NCBI GenBank assembly: GCA_047967505.1
Contig: CM106540.1
DNA length: 64,000 nucleotides
Source: Dipteris shenzhenensis
Lineage: Eukaryota > Polypodiophyta > Polypodiopsida > Gleicheniales
Reading direction: 5' to 3' (one strand)
In this document: positions 35,385-46,975 of the stretch, piece by piece
Numbering within the stretch: position 1 is the first letter of the stretch
How the letters are laid out: every line of letters starts with the position of its first letter
Notes under the pieces: model-generated
What the model saw: the letters and a program-made list of their open reading frames with translations, nothing else
Told to the model about the DNA's origin: nothing
Databases searched by the model: none
Program-made: the position numbers and the translations under genes

Positions 35385-36112
35385 CCCCTCCTCAATGTCC
35401 ACCCGTAGGTGAACTACCTTCTCAGCGCAATGTCGAGTCTCTGAAGATTACCCTGAAGATGATCCTTCGCGAGTGCCTTGGTGAAGATATCTGCTCCATT
35501 TTGCTCTATTGGATAGTATACCAATTCCACTATCAAATCATGCACATAGTGATAGTGAATCTCTATATGTTTTGTGCGCGCATGAAACACTGGATTTTTA
35601 GCAATGGCCATGCAACTTTGATTGTCGCACCTCAACACAGTTGCCTCATCCTCTTGCACTCCCATGTGCCATAAGATCCTCCTCAGCCACACTACTTCAC
35701 ATGCAACAAAACATGTTGCCTTGTACTCAACCTCGGTAGAAGACAATGCCATTGTTGGTTGTTTCTTACTAATCCAAGAGAAGATACCTGAACCTAAAGA
35801 GAAACAATATCCAGAAATTGATTTCCTAGAATCAACATCTCCAGTCCAATCTGAGTCACAATGACCAGCCAAGAAAGTGCCTGTACCATAGATGATGCCA
35901 TAATCAAGAGTACCCTTCACATACCTGAGCACCTGCATCCCTGCATTCCAATGATTCTCCTGGGGCTTATTAAAGAACCTGCTCAAAATGCCAACAGCAA
36001 AACTGATGTCCGGTCTAGTGTTTGCCAACCAACTTCTTGTACCTCCCGATATCTGCTGGTGGTGAGGCATCCTCCATAGACAACCTCCAATCCTAAGGAT
36101 CAAAATAAGCAT
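35385..36112 (-). pseudogene. Copia-3 RNase H and end of RT, partial
   Basis: RNase H removes the RNA template during reverse transcription. The frame has TRPDISFAVGILSRFF, LRYVKGTLDYGIIY, DSDWTGDVDSRKSISGYCF, KKQPTMALSSTEVEYKA, CDNQSCMAIAKNPVFHARTK and HIEIHYHYVHDL, then ADIFTKAL, matching the copia C-terminus nearly end to end and still open for about 230 codons. It is the best-preserved coding domain in the window. Upstream, the block normally joining RT to RNase H is out of frame with a small deletion before TRPDI, and all earlier pol is missing above about 36,112. The element is thus a 3' fragment. Confidence 0.92.
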
Positions 36113-37286
36113 GGAGATCTAGTAGATACAAACTTGTAGGATCAAAATGACAATCCCCATGATTGAATTATCATTGATATACACACCTTGCCATTCTTAG
36201 GGATCAAACCATTGTTCATCTCATGATAACTTAAGAAATGGAAAGGCATAAATGCAAATTAGAAATGGCAGCTCTCTACCATGATGGTCGATAGTATTGA
36301 ATTCAAGTATGTTGGAAAGCACGCTAGAGTGTCAAGTGGTTCCAAAAATTCACACACCATCCTTGATGGACAAGACACATTGGCCTCTATCAATTCAACT
36401 TGACACTAGCCAAGATCTAAATTCATTTGGTGGTTATACATCTCACAGTTCCAATGCCATGGTGTTGCTCCATTTCCAACATCTACTAGCTGACAACCTC
36501 CTCGGAACTCTAATAGCCCATAGAAAAACTCATCCACTTTAGATTCTATGTCTTGTGAATTAGCCTTTGTGAGCACCACTGCGAGGAGTTTGGAGAATGT
36601 TGCACTTCAATGGGAGACAAATGAAAATATGATGGTTGATTCCAAATAGTTTGTGCAATCTTTGTAAGAAAAAGTAATGAGCTAAGCCATGCTACAAATG
36701 CTCTATCTCTTTCCATTTTCCAATGTAATCTATGCAATTCACATGGGCCCCCATAACTACTTATTTCCCCTCCCATCTATTGTGGTTTTCAATATACATA
36801 GCCTTGTTTTTGCACAATCTCTTTTCTTGGCAATACCTTCTCATCATTATTTGGTAGATGTAGAACAAAGATATTTTCTTAGGTGGCTCATGACATACTT
36901 TTGCTTTTTTGGATAGATAACAAGAACTTATGCTCATTCCCTTTTTCTCTTTTGCTTGGTCATTCAGAGATCATTAATCATCACCATGAGTTTTTTTCCT
37001 TGATGAGGAATTCACAAGCATACGGCATGGTAAGAATTATTTTAACATGGGCTATTATGAAACCCATGATCTATCTCTTTTTGCAAAACCTTATATCTTA
37101 GGAGTATTTTCACTTGTCAGTAGCATCCCTCAGTGCTCTTGCTTGCTAGATGCATGTAATCTATTTGTCAAAAAGCTTGTACTACATGATGGCAACAAGA
37201 AGCATTTTTTTTCATAGGAGCAACATACAAATGATTCCTCAAAAGATTAGTAACAAAGCTTTGCAAAATTTTCATTGTTGTTGCCT
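36113..37286. other. Non-coding stretch
   Basis: No gene or element is recognised on either strand. Confidence 0.4.
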
Positions 37287-37375
37287 TATTATGTAATTAT
37301 TCTCATGACAATGTTTACTATTCATAATGTTTATTATGTAATTATTCTCATGGCAATGTTTATTATTCATAAATT
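37287..37375. repeat. Tandem duplication of about 44 bp
   Basis: Two copies of ttatgtaattattctcatg followed by caatgttta.tattcataa lie side by side with about two differences. Confidence 0.85.
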
Positions 37376-37399
37376 TGACAGTTATGCTTTATGTGTTCT

Positions 37400-37660
37400 C
37401 AATATGATTGACACAATGCATGACTATTCCAATGTCCATGAATTAGTTTCTATTTTGAAAATTCAAAAAACTTGATGTTGCTTCATGTGACTATGAACAA
37501 TACTTTTAATTTTTATGCTTGTGCTCTCAAAAAATTGACTTAGAAAGTTGATGCAATGTGTGGCTATTTGATGTCCATGAATTGGTTTCTATTATGAAAA
37601 TTAAAGGAAAGAACTTGATGTGCATGGTGAATTTGTAGCACTACACTAAAGATAATTGTC
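37400..37660. repeat. Two diverged copies of the dispersed R2 repeat
   Basis: Blocks with tgtccatgaatt.gtttctat, ttttgaaaatt and acttgatgt lie at about 37,431 and 37,570. They match the R2 units at 44,470-45,630, so R2 flanks Gypsy-1/LINE-3 on both sides. Confidence 0.65.
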
Positions 37661-38264
37661 TGAAGGGTAGAATCCTGAACTGCCAAAGCCCAAGCTTTTA
37701 ATCACTTTGCAAGGATTTCTTAACCAAAGATTGCACACTGTTTAAGGTAAAAAGCTTTGGGTTGCTTTGACCAAGAAGAGCCTCTAACACCAGATCCTTA
37801 ATCATAGCTTAGTAAGACAGGTTTGTGGTCTACTGACAGGTTTAGGGATGAGAAAGTTTTGGTTTTTGAGGAAAGAAAACGATTCAAAAGGCCCTATGAC
37901 ACATAAAATCTATCCCATCTGACTTCCCTCCTGCTTTCTCCTACTTGACTATTACATCAGGTAAAATCACCATCAGTACCAACATCTAACATTTGCCAAT
38001 GTTCTTTGCATTCTTCCCAAGACAACAGCTCAGCACCTCTGATGATTGTACTCTTTTCCATCCCTTTTCTCTCTTCAACTCAACCATATTAAAGTCCCCA
38101 TAGTGATACAATTACCAACTACACATAGTAAAGAATCCCATAAGAGTTTTCTGTCTACTATTGAGTTGGGGGCATACACAAAAATTACTGTAAAGTTAAT
38201 CTCCTTGATAATACACTTGAGCATCACCCATATGTTTTGGTTATCTATAATGACTTGAGTGACA
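37661..38264 (-). pseudogene. LINE-3 endonuclease relic (larger piece)
   Basis: On the minus strand just below Gypsy-1 is VTQVIIDNQNIWVMLKCI followed by NFTVIFVYAPNSIVDRK and LLWDSLL, the pattern of an L1-type EEP endonuclease (the YAPN block is diagnostic). A degenerate GDFN-like site follows near 38,090. Frames then change repeatedly. The 5' continuation lies across Gypsy-1 at 44,400-44,460: GVLCHYNGG reads directly into VTQV when the insertion and one TSD copy are removed. RT was not found below 37,660. Confidence 0.7.
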
Positions 38265-38718
38265 TATTATGATCAAAGAATGTACAACAGATTCCAATAT
38301 ATAAGACTACTGTCAATCATAGTCGGGTGCAAGCACACAGATTATTCTCCCAGCCAACCTCTATGTAAGCATGAATGACAGATTTTTACTCAGTTCAACT
38401 TCTACATGCCCACAAGAAAGCCCACAAATCCCTAGATGGATTTAGCCTACCACATGTTGTCATTCTAGGGTATACCCCTCTCTTGACATGCCCATTTATT
38501 CACTTGCCCCTAGGCACATTACACATTTAATTCATTTAAGACCCATAGCCTTAGACCCATGGCTTGTCACCCTCATCAAGGACCTTGGAGGGACCTTGAC
38601 ATTAATCCTTTTCACCATTTACATGAAGCCCAAATAAATATAATACAAACATTGATCCTTTAAAGGAAAATGTCCACTAGCCCTTCTGAGGTCATGTTAC
38701 CTCAACTGGAGCATAGCA
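38265..38718 (-). repeat. Gypsy-1 3' LTR
   Basis: About 454 bp, collinear with the right-hand LTR; it includes an 11-bp extra segment (ggagggacctt) at about 38,588 and loses a short block present in the other copy. Confidence 0.93.
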
Positions 38719-38730
38719 TTCCTTCCCTCT

Positions 38731-39084
38731 TCAGGCATCAGCATCCTCGATGATAAAGTCTGCGACACTCTCCGTAACTGGTATACAGATTCCCAAGGTT
38801 GCTCTATCCATAGCTTGGCGGATGTTAGCTCTCACAAGTCCTAGCATCTCCCGCATCTGAACCACAAAGTCCGCAGCACTAGTCACTTTTTGATGTATTC
38901 CAACTATAGTTGGATTTGCTGGTCTATAACCATAGTTCATCTCAAACGGACTGAATGCTGTAGAGGAATGTTTTCTATCATTGTAGGCAAATTCTAACAA
39001 TGGCAACCACTTGTCCCATGTATGTTGCCTCAATGAAACATATGCTCTAAGAATATCCTCTAAAATTTGGTTGATTCTTTCCAT
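38731..39084 (-). pseudogene. Gypsy-1 integrase, C-terminal part of the core
   Basis: The frame has MERINQILEDILRAYV, WDKWLPLLEFAYNDRKHSST, and FEMNYGYRPANP, the standard end of the gypsy integrase core with its final catalytic Glu region. It then jumps from IRQAMDRA to an unrelated short tail; the GPF/Y module and any chromodomain are absent, so about 100 residues were deleted next to the LTR. Confidence 0.9.
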
Positions 39085-39222
39085 CTAACCATCCATTTCT
39101 AGATGATCCACTACTCAGTCCCAACTCAGTGTCTTAAGCATAGCAGTCCAAAAATGACTGGTAAATTTAACGTCCCTGTCCGGCACTATGGATTTGGGTA
39201 ATCCATGTAGATGAAATATATG

Positions 39223-39739
39223 TTAAATAAACAAATCCGCCACTTGCGGAGCACTAACAGACTCTCTAGTTGGAATGAAGGGAGCCATCTTGGTAAGACA
39301 GTCAACTACCACAAGGATAGAATCATATCCACCTTGTGTCATAGGTAGACCTACAATAAAGTCCATGGAAATGCTCTCCCACCTACCTAGTGGTATTTCC
39401 AAAGGCTGTAAAAGTCTAGGTGGCTTCACCCACTTTGCCTTACTTGATACGAAAAACGTGTCACATATTCATGAATATATTTTTTTTCATTTTTGGCCAA
39501 AAAAAATCTCGCTTCATGAGATCATACATTTTCTCAACTCCTGGATGTCCCGCACATGGGCTATCATGGCATTGTTGAATGACTCTCTCTGTGAGATCAT
39601 TTTGATTAGGTACTACTACCTTGCCATTTCTTTTTAGCATACCATCTCTTATGGTATATCTTGCATAAGTTTGGCCTTTTTCGGATGCCAAGTTACCCTT
39701 TTCCCCGGGTTTAAATACATGAACCTTAGGCCAAAGGCT
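39223..39739 (-). pseudogene. Gypsy-1 integrase, zinc-binding and core N-terminal part
   Basis: The HHCC zinc domain is seen as VIQQCHDSPCAGHPGVEK and MKRDFFWPKMKKNI (39,460-39,620). After a frame break comes PLGRWESISMDFIVGLP and SILVVVDCLTKMAPFIP (39,223-39,400), holding the first catalytic Asp of the DDE triad. The stretch between 39,085 and 39,222 has the second-Asp region in a further broken frame. Confidence 0.9.
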
Positions 39740-40380
39740 TTAGAACTCGTCCACCTTTTGAGTTTCTCTAATCTCGATCATTAGAGCACTCTCTAATACC
39801 GTGAAACTCATATTATGCATAATGCATGACAACGCAGTAGTGACTTTATTATCCTTCCCTCTTCGGTACTGAAGCATCAAGTTAAACTCCTGCATGACTT
39901 CTACCCACTTAGCTTGGCGGCCTCTCAAGTCAAGGTGTTTATAAAAATGTTTCAGAGTATCAAGATGAACATCAACATAAAACTCTAATCCATATAAATA
40001 ATGTCTCCATGTTTTTAGAGCATGGACAATAGCATACAACTCTAATTCATGAGTTGGCCAATTTTGTTAAGAGGGAGAAAGCTTCTTGCTTTCAAAGGCT
40101 ACTGGCCTTCCCTCTTGGAAGAGAACTTCTCCTACCGCAATGCCACTTGCATCGGTTTCAATGAAAAATGGTTTTTGGGGATCTACTATTTTTAACACCA
40201 GTCCTGAGACCACAACTTGTTTTATGGTGTTAAAACTTTCCTGTTGATTCTGTCCCCATATAAAAGGTACTTTATCTACTCAGTCAAATCAGTCAATGGT
40301 GGCGATACTATCTCGAAATATCCTTTGATATGCCTTCGGTAAAATTGAACAAATCCCAAGAATGATCACAAAGCGTTCAA
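39740..40380 (-). pseudogene. Gypsy-1 RNase H
   Basis: Reads KPFFIETDASGIAVGEVL (about 40,170), ELYAIVHALKTWRHYLYG, DTLKHFYKHLDLRGRQAKW and FNLMLQYRRGKDNKV, the expected gypsy RNase H order. A stop near 40,068 separates the halves. Confidence 0.9.
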
Positions 40381-40383
40381 ACT

Positions 40384-41259
40384 CTAAGGGATAGGCGAAT
40401 TCAGTATCGCAGCCACTTTCTTTGGATCCATTTCTACCCCATCAGGAGTAATAATAAATCCTAAATATTCAAGTCTTACCATACATAGTATAGTTTCCTT
40501 TTTATTTACATAGACACTGGCTTTCCTCAAAGTATTGAACACTATTCTTAAGTGTTCGTGATGCTCAACAATACTTTTTCTAAAAACAAGAATGTCGTCA
40601 ATAAAATGTACTACAAACTTCTTGATATACGGGCGTAGTGAATCGTTCATAAGCATGACGAATGTAGCAGGAGCATTGGTAAGTCTAAATGGCATTACCA
40701 AAAACTCATTATGTCCAAACATGCTTCTAAAAGCGGTTTTATGCACATCCTTGTCTCTAATACGGATCATATGGTAGCCACACTTAAGATCAATCTTGCT
40801 GAAAATTATGGCCCCATGTAATGCATCTAGCAAGTCATCGATCCAAGCCATCGGATATATGTGCTTAACAGTGATATTATTCAATGCTTTGTAATCTATA
40901 TAGAGGTGAAAAGTATTGTCTTTCTTTTTCTTCAATATCACTGGCGAAGCAAAAGGTAAGAAACTGGGTTGAATCTGTCCTAGCTTGAGGTATTTTTCCA
41001 ATTGTCTTCGCACCTCCGATTCTTCGATAAAACTTAACCTATAGGGAGGTCTATTTACAAGTTCTACCCTCGGGATTAGTTCAATCTTATGCTGAACATT
41101 CCGCTCTGGAGGTAACCCATAAGGCAACTCATCCCTAAAACAATCAAAGAATTCCTCTGCTATTTGATCAAGCAACTTGGCCATCTCTCCATTTTGGCTA
41201 ACATCAGTGCTAACCGAAGGACCATCAATCGGCTCTACCGATGCTGTACAAAGAAACAA
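40384..41259 (-). pseudogene. Gypsy-1 reverse transcriptase
   Basis: An almost intact RT of about 290 residues: VNRPPYRLSFIEESEVRRQL, LYIDYKALNNITVKHIYP, IIFSKIDLKCGYHMIRIRD, KTAFRSMFGHNEFLVMPF, the active site FIDDILVF (FIDD, a normal gypsy variant of YLDD) at about 40,590, and LEYLGFIITPDGV. No stop lies inside this frame, although it is isolated from gag and protease by breaks. Confidence 0.93.
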
Positions 41260-41551
41260 AAACTCTTCTTGAGCTTTTCAAACTTCCATTATAGAAACCA
41301 ACGGTCCTTGAGGTATATCTTTTTCACCTCGTAAGACATACAGTACATCATTCATCTTGAAGTGATAAATGTGCTTTTTCCAATCTATGGCTAGATTCTT
41401 CCCAGAATGCCAAGCCTTACCTAGGGCTATATTTGCATGAGCAAGCTTTGTCATTTTAAAATCAAGCTTGTATGCATAGTCCTGAATTCAAAGTTCCAGC
41501 TGGGTCACCCTTTGGTCCCATACTTCAGTTAACTTCCATCTGCCATTCCGA

Positions 41552-41791
41552 CTATGTATGCATAGTCAACAGTGGGGTAGTCTTTAATTTCAGCCTCTTT
41601 ACAAGCTTGGAGTTAATTACATTGTGTGTTGACGCTGAGTCAAACAACACAATGACATCATGATTGGCTACTTGCCTCTTCATCTTAATTAACTCCGTAT
41701 CATTAAAGGTTGTATACCTCGTTGCTGCGAGCTTTGATAGAATATTATCAGGTGCACTGTTTACTAGCTTAGCAATAGACACACATAACAA
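41552..41791 (-). pseudogene. Gypsy-1 aspartic protease
   Basis: Contains IVLFDSASTHNVINSKLVKR; the active-site Asp-Ser is kept with Ala in the Gly position. The upstream and downstream frames toward gag and RT carry stops. Confidence 0.88.
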
Positions 41792-41800
41792 ATCAGGTAC

Positions 41801-42660
41801 TTACCTTTGAGAAGATCCCGCTACCTGAATCTGCATCTGTTCTGCTCTGGTACTTTCCTCCATTTCTACGTCGCATTCTAAGATCACCATCTCAGCCATA
41901 TGACAATCCTTGTTTTGTGGACAATCTTCCCACTGATGAGGCTGAAGGCATCCAAAACACAAGCCTTCTCTCCTTGCTTTTTCTCTTTGCTCTAGGTTTA
42001 AAGAAGACTTCGACCAAAGCCCGGGTTCCATTGGTGTTACTTTTATTTTTACTCCAATGGTGGTACTTGGTTTAGAAGGATTCTTAATTGGCTTCGCTTG
42101 CTTGGCTTGGCCACTAGGCTGTGAGGCACTTCCTTTGTTAATCCACTTCCTTTTTAACCCAGTTTTCTTCAAGTACTCATAGCGAGTCCCAACGTGCACA
42201 AACCCACTTGGTTTGTTCGACCCTTTGGCATCCTCATAGTTCAAGGCTATGGCAATTGCTTCATCTAGCATGTTCGCATACTTAGCCTGAACTTCCATGT
42301 TGATCCGATCATTCAGTCTAAAGATAAAATCTTTTACCTGCACCGACTGAGGTAAAGGTTCATAAATTTTCATTACACTTTCTCTTAACTTATTAGTGTA
42401 TTCAGTCACCACTGATAAATTTCTTTAATGAAGATTTCAATGCTGATCCCAAGCTTGGGATGCTTCATCAGGAGGTAAGAAATGTTTTCTAAATTCTTTT
42501 TAAATCCCTCCCAAGTAGTAGATGCCACTCCATGTTTCTCTTGTTTTATCCACCATCTATCCACTGCCTCATTAAACATGTGGGTGCCCTCATGGATGTT
42601 CTTCATATCATTCTTGATTTCACAAATGGCGAAGGCCTCATCCCATTTGTGTAACTAGGT
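41801..42660 (-). pseudogene. Gypsy-1 gag with zinc knuckle
   Basis: Frames at 42,606-42,406 (FNEAVDRWWIKQEKHG, TWEGFKKN) and 42,412-41,801 (VTEYTNKLRESVMKIYEP, YANMLDEAIAIALNYEDAKG) match the gypsy gag retrotransposon domain. A zinc knuckle follows at about 41,960: CFGCLQPHQWEDC, with three residues in place of four between the second Cys and His. Confidence 0.88.
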
Positions 42661-43936
42661 CTCTATGATATCAGAACTACGGTCAGACATCCGACCAAAA
42701 TACTTATTTGGCCTATAATTGGCAATATTAGGCACCGTAGCCCTCCTAGGCTCGACCGTATGAACACTGGTTTCAGGCTCCATTGGATCTTTACCTTTCT
42801 CTTCATGATCTATGGTCAAGTAGACATACTATGAACCATTTTTCTGAACTTGGATTGCCCTAGATTTGCTTGCAATTGTTAAGCTAAAATCTGTTGCAAG
42901 GCATTCTCCAATAATGCAATTCTACCAGATAGTGTATGGCCTACTAGGTGCAACACCTATGGGGTCAGCTGGACTCTCGATTCTACGAGATCCACCCTAG
43001 AAGCTTCTTCTTCAACTTCCATTTAAGTCTTTTTTTTTTTAAACACACAAACACTATATTTACAATCGAAAATCCAACTTCCAAAATTCTAGCTAACTAG
43101 GCATATACCAAACTGCTTTCCCCTATGCTAGGGAAATTTTTGCAAACTCAAAAACCTCAAATTCTAAGGCAAAATGAATGAACATATTCCACAACTAATC
43201 TTAAAAAGGCATAGAAAACTCCCTGGTCATTCACGCTGCATGGGGAGATCACTCTGTTCTCGATTCTTAGAAAGAAAGGATGGTAAGATCCCTGGATCAC
43301 TTATGCTGCATAGAAAGATCAGCTTTCCTAAACCCCACATCTGATATTTGTGACCTGTCTTGTACCACCTCAATGAACATCGTCAGATAGTACCCCATTC
43401 TCCACATGAGTGGCAAATTTTCAGTCAATCTCATGAACTTAATCCACGCTCACATATTGCCATCCATGTTTCCTTGAACCGTCTCCTAACCCAAACGAAA
43501 GAACAGTTAAAAAGGAGAAAAAAACAAATGAAGTGGGCTATGCTATGATCTAAATGTCATGATCGTCTCGAATCTCTTTTCTGGTGATGGCGACGACAAT
43601 AGCAATTATCTTCTGTATAGATTTTACGCCAAATTTGTGACTGGTCCTTATACGATTAAAATCAGGGGATTGTGACCTCCATCACCAATGGACCCCAAAA
43701 ACAACAACTTCTCCACCAAAAAACTCTTGAACGTTATGTCACAACCACTATACTGAAACTCAAGACACAAAAGAGATACCAACCACCACCATCTTGTGTG
43801 CCCTCCACAAAATCAATAGCAACCTCTAGCCCACTGCCCGTCATAACCTTGAACCGCATTATGATCGCTCTGAAGGTTCTCTTCACACTCCAACAAGTCT
43901 TCAATTGGGTATCACGATAACCAGCAACCGCCCTAC

Positions 43937-44399
43937 GCTATGATACCAAATATTACGATCAAAGAACGTACAACAAATTCTAATATATAAGACTACTATC
44001 AATCACGGGTGCAAGCACACAAGTTATCCTCCCAGCCAACCTCTGTGTAAGCATGAACGAAAGATTTTTACTCAATTCAGCTTCTAGATGTCCACAAGAG
44101 AGCCCACAAATCCCTAGATGGATCTAGCTTGCCACATGTTGTCATTCTAGGGTATACCCCTCTCTTGGGATACCCATTTATTCACTTGTACCTAGGCACA
44201 TTACACATTTTAGTGCATTTAAGACCCACTGCCTTAGACCCATCTAGTCAATGCCTTGTCACCCTCATCAAGGACCTTGACATTAATCCTTTTGACCATT
44301 TACATGAAGCCCAAATATATATAATACAAACATTGATCCTTTAAAGGAAAATTTTCGCTGACCCTTCCGAGGTCATGTTACCTCAACTTGAGCGTAACA
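43937..44399 (-). repeat. Gypsy-1 5' LTR and primer-binding site
   Basis: The 449-bp 5' LTR (43,951-44,399) is followed on the minus strand by ttt then TGGTATCATAGC (43,948-43,937). This differs from the canonical Met-tRNA site by one base (T for G). Confidence 0.92.
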
Positions 44400-44460
44400 T
44401 GACACCTCCATTGTAATGACATAAGACTCCAATGGTAGTCCCACCCTTAAATCCACATGT
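44400..44460 (-). pseudogene. LINE-3 endonuclease relic (small piece beyond Gypsy-1)
   Basis: Minus-strand residues GVLCHYNGG lead into the larger piece at 38,264 once Gypsy-1 is removed. Upstream of about 44,460 the sequence becomes R2 repeat, so LINE-3 is 5'-truncated here. Confidence 0.55.
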
Positions 44461-45086
44461 GAAGTGAATTGGTTTCTATTTTGAAAATTCAAAGAAAGGA
44501 CTTGACGTTGCATAGCACTATACTATAGTGTCAGATATTGTATACAATTCTAACAATGATGTTGCTATTCATAGTATTATCAATTTTTATGATTCATGCG
44601 TTCTCTATGTTGATTTGGAAACAACTTGAAGCAATGTGCACCTATTCCCTTCCCATGAATCGATTTCTATTTTAAACTCCAAAGGAAGAACTTGATGTTG
44701 CATAGGCAAATTTGTAGCATTACACTATAGGAAATTGTCACTAGTATAGAGTCAAGGGAGAGCTTGCAAGTTGTGTAGAGGTTGTGTGCTAGTGCTACAT
44801 TTAGCATTTCTATCTCTTGTAATGCATGCTAAGTTTTAGCTTTGGTGTTGAAGACTCACAAGTTGGAAACATTATACAAATATTCCAATGCCCATGAATT
44901 GATTTCTATTTTAAACTTCAAAGGAAGGACTTGATGTTGCATAAACGAATTTGTAGCATTACACTATAGAAACTTGTCAATAGTATAGAGTCAAGGGAGA
45001 GCTTGCAAGTTGTGTATAAGGTAGTGTCATATTTAGTATTTCTATCTCTTGAGAGGCATGCTATATATATATATATATATGTATAT

Positions 45087-45121
<35 letters not shown>

Positions 45122-45630
45122 TGTGTGTGTGTGTTCAAATTTAATACTCCCATCAATATAGAACCATATAGTTAATCCCATCATTAGGATTAAGAGATTA
45201 AAAGCACTTAAAATGGATAAAATAGAAGTCACACATTTACATACAAAGAATCAAATGAAGTAGTGTTCCCACAATGGATTATTTCATGTAAGACATCAGA
45301 TGTAGAATAACAAACCAGTTGCTATATACCAAATTGGGAATACAAAGTTAAAATGCTGAATCTTTCCAATAAATCAAAATCCGAGGCATGCTAGGTTTAA
45401 CCTTTGGTCCTAAAGACTATCACTGGTTGAAAACATTATACAACTATTCCAATGCCCATGAATCGGTGTCTATTTTAAACTTCAAAGGAAGAACTTAATG
45501 TTGCATAAATGAATTTGTAGCATTACACTATAGAAACTTGTCAGTAGTATAGAGTCAAGGGAGAGCTTGCAAGTTGTGTATAAGCTAGTGCTATATTTAG
45601 TATTTCTATCTCTTGAGAGGCATGCTATAT
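44461..45630. repeat. R2 tandem/dispersed repeat, four units
   Basis: Units near 44,470, 44,640, 44,880 and 45,440 share cccatgaat.gatttctat, aaaggaaggacttgatgttg, ttgtagcattacactatag and agagtcaagggagagcttgc. The last two units run on into ctcttgagaggcatgctata. The best copies are about 90% alike by eye. Short related copies lie at 37,400-37,660. Confidence 0.85.
45063..45134. repeat. Compound microsatellite (TA)n-(GA)n-(GT)n
   Basis: Three dinucleotide tracts follow each other: atatat to 45,089, gagaga to about 45,119, gtgtgt to 45,134. A short (gt)n lies at the same position of the next R2 unit (about 45,638). Confidence 0.95.
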
Positions 45631-45842
45631 ATATAAGTGTGTGTGTGGGGAAGACTTGACAACATCCCTTTGCATATTGAAAAAGACAAAAGAGCGAAGC
45701 TAGACAATGGAATAGGACTAATTGTTTTACGAGCGGGTGGTACAAAAATTAAGGTACATACGCTTCCTGGAAGATTCGAGAGCAACGGGAGCTTCTTGGA
45801 GAAATGTTTGCTCTCCAAAAGCTTCTGCAACTTGGTTTAAAG

Positions 45843-46137
45843 ACCAGGGCAACTAAGGGAAGGAGGGTAGAGGAGAAGGGGGCTGTGAAAGCCTCTTGAA
45901 GACAAGGAGGAAGGCTGAGCAGAGGGGGAGAGAGGGGAAAGGAGAGGCGAGGGCCGCAGTGAGGTGAGGGGGAGGAGGGAGCAAGTAGAGAAGGGAGAGG
46001 ATGGAGAGGGGGGGGAGGGAGGCAGGGGGACTGAGAAAGAGAGTCGTGGAGGCTGAGAGGCAAAGGCGTGGAGGCTGAGAGGCTGAGGGAGGGAGTGGGG
46101 CTGAGGGAGGGAGCGGAGCTGAGAGGCGTTGGAGGGG
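45843..46137. repeat. Long purine-rich (G-rich) tract
   Basis: About 295 bp in which the plus strand is overwhelmingly G and A, with many GGG runs (for example ggatggagagggggggaggg near 45,998). It could form triplex or G-quadruplex structures. Open frames on the opposite strand, rich in Ser, Pro and Leu, are products of this composition. Confidence 0.85.
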
Positions 46138-46189
46138 AGCGAATTAAGGTTTAATCTTATGTTAATTGAGCGAGGGAAGGGGAGCATTA

Positions 46190-46975
46190 ATTAATTAATT
46201 GTAAACATGCAGAGATGCGAAGAGGAGTCTCATACATCCTATCACTCTTAACTAGTACAAAAAAGAATAAGCAATAATGTATAGTCTTTCATAAATAACA
46301 TGCGATCCTTCATGAACCAAACACAGCAGACTATCTATAGGGTGCCAAAGAGCATGTTCATTGGGATCATCCATCAAGATGTGCTTGTATGTGGAGTGAC
46401 ACCAAAGCGAAACCAATTGCACATCCTTGCCTAGATTGTAGGAAAATCAATTCATGTTATGAATATTTGTGCGATGTCTACCTTATCTATACATGTTTAG
46501 CACACACAAGACTAAGCACTTTGATTTGGCATGAAATTGTGGGGTTTATACCCAATCATCTTCTTTATCCCATCGACAGTTTGTCCAAAGAGAGATTCAA
46601 TCAATTCCAATTATCAAACTAAGTGTAAAATCTTTTCGCAAGCTTTTAGGATAGTAATCTTTATAAGTTATTCAGTGTATGACCACCATATGGGAAGAGT
46701 CAAGCATAGATGATAGCATGTAATATCTAGTTTGGCATTGTTTGTTACCAAGACTAGTAAATAACTAATCTAGAAAGAGTACAATTTAATGACAATGTTG
46801 CATAATTTGTTGATTAACATTTTTGACTTAGATGCGGAATTATATCAAGGAGTGTAGACTTAGTGATGTATCATATCACCACAACACACATTTTACGGGT
46901 TTATCTTGATGAATAAAACATTTCATATGACAAGCACTTGTGTAGGGTACAAGAAATATTCTTTTTGGCACCAAA
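46190..46975. other. Non-coding stretch left of the X array
   Basis: AT-rich with no recognised gene or element. Confidence 0.4.

Larger units (their letters stand above)
38265..44399 (-). mobile_element. Gypsy-1: complete-length Ty3/gypsy element inserted in LINE-3
   Basis: Two LTRs (38,265-38,718 and 43,951-44,399) are flanked by a perfect 5-bp duplication tgaca (38,260-38,264 and 44,400-44,404). Domain order on the minus strand is gag, protease, RT, RNase H, integrase, diagnostic of gypsy. The LTR reads 5'-TGTTA...TAATA-3', ending TA not CA in both copies, so the unusual end was already present when it inserted. Integrase lacks its C-terminal part; no chromodomain is seen. LTRs differ at many sites (roughly one in ten), so it is much older than Copia-1. 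Confidence 0.95.

Noticed and set aside
45749-46187. Minus-strand ORFs rich in Ser, Pro and Leu
   Set aside because: They are translations of the purine-rich tract; composition explains them.
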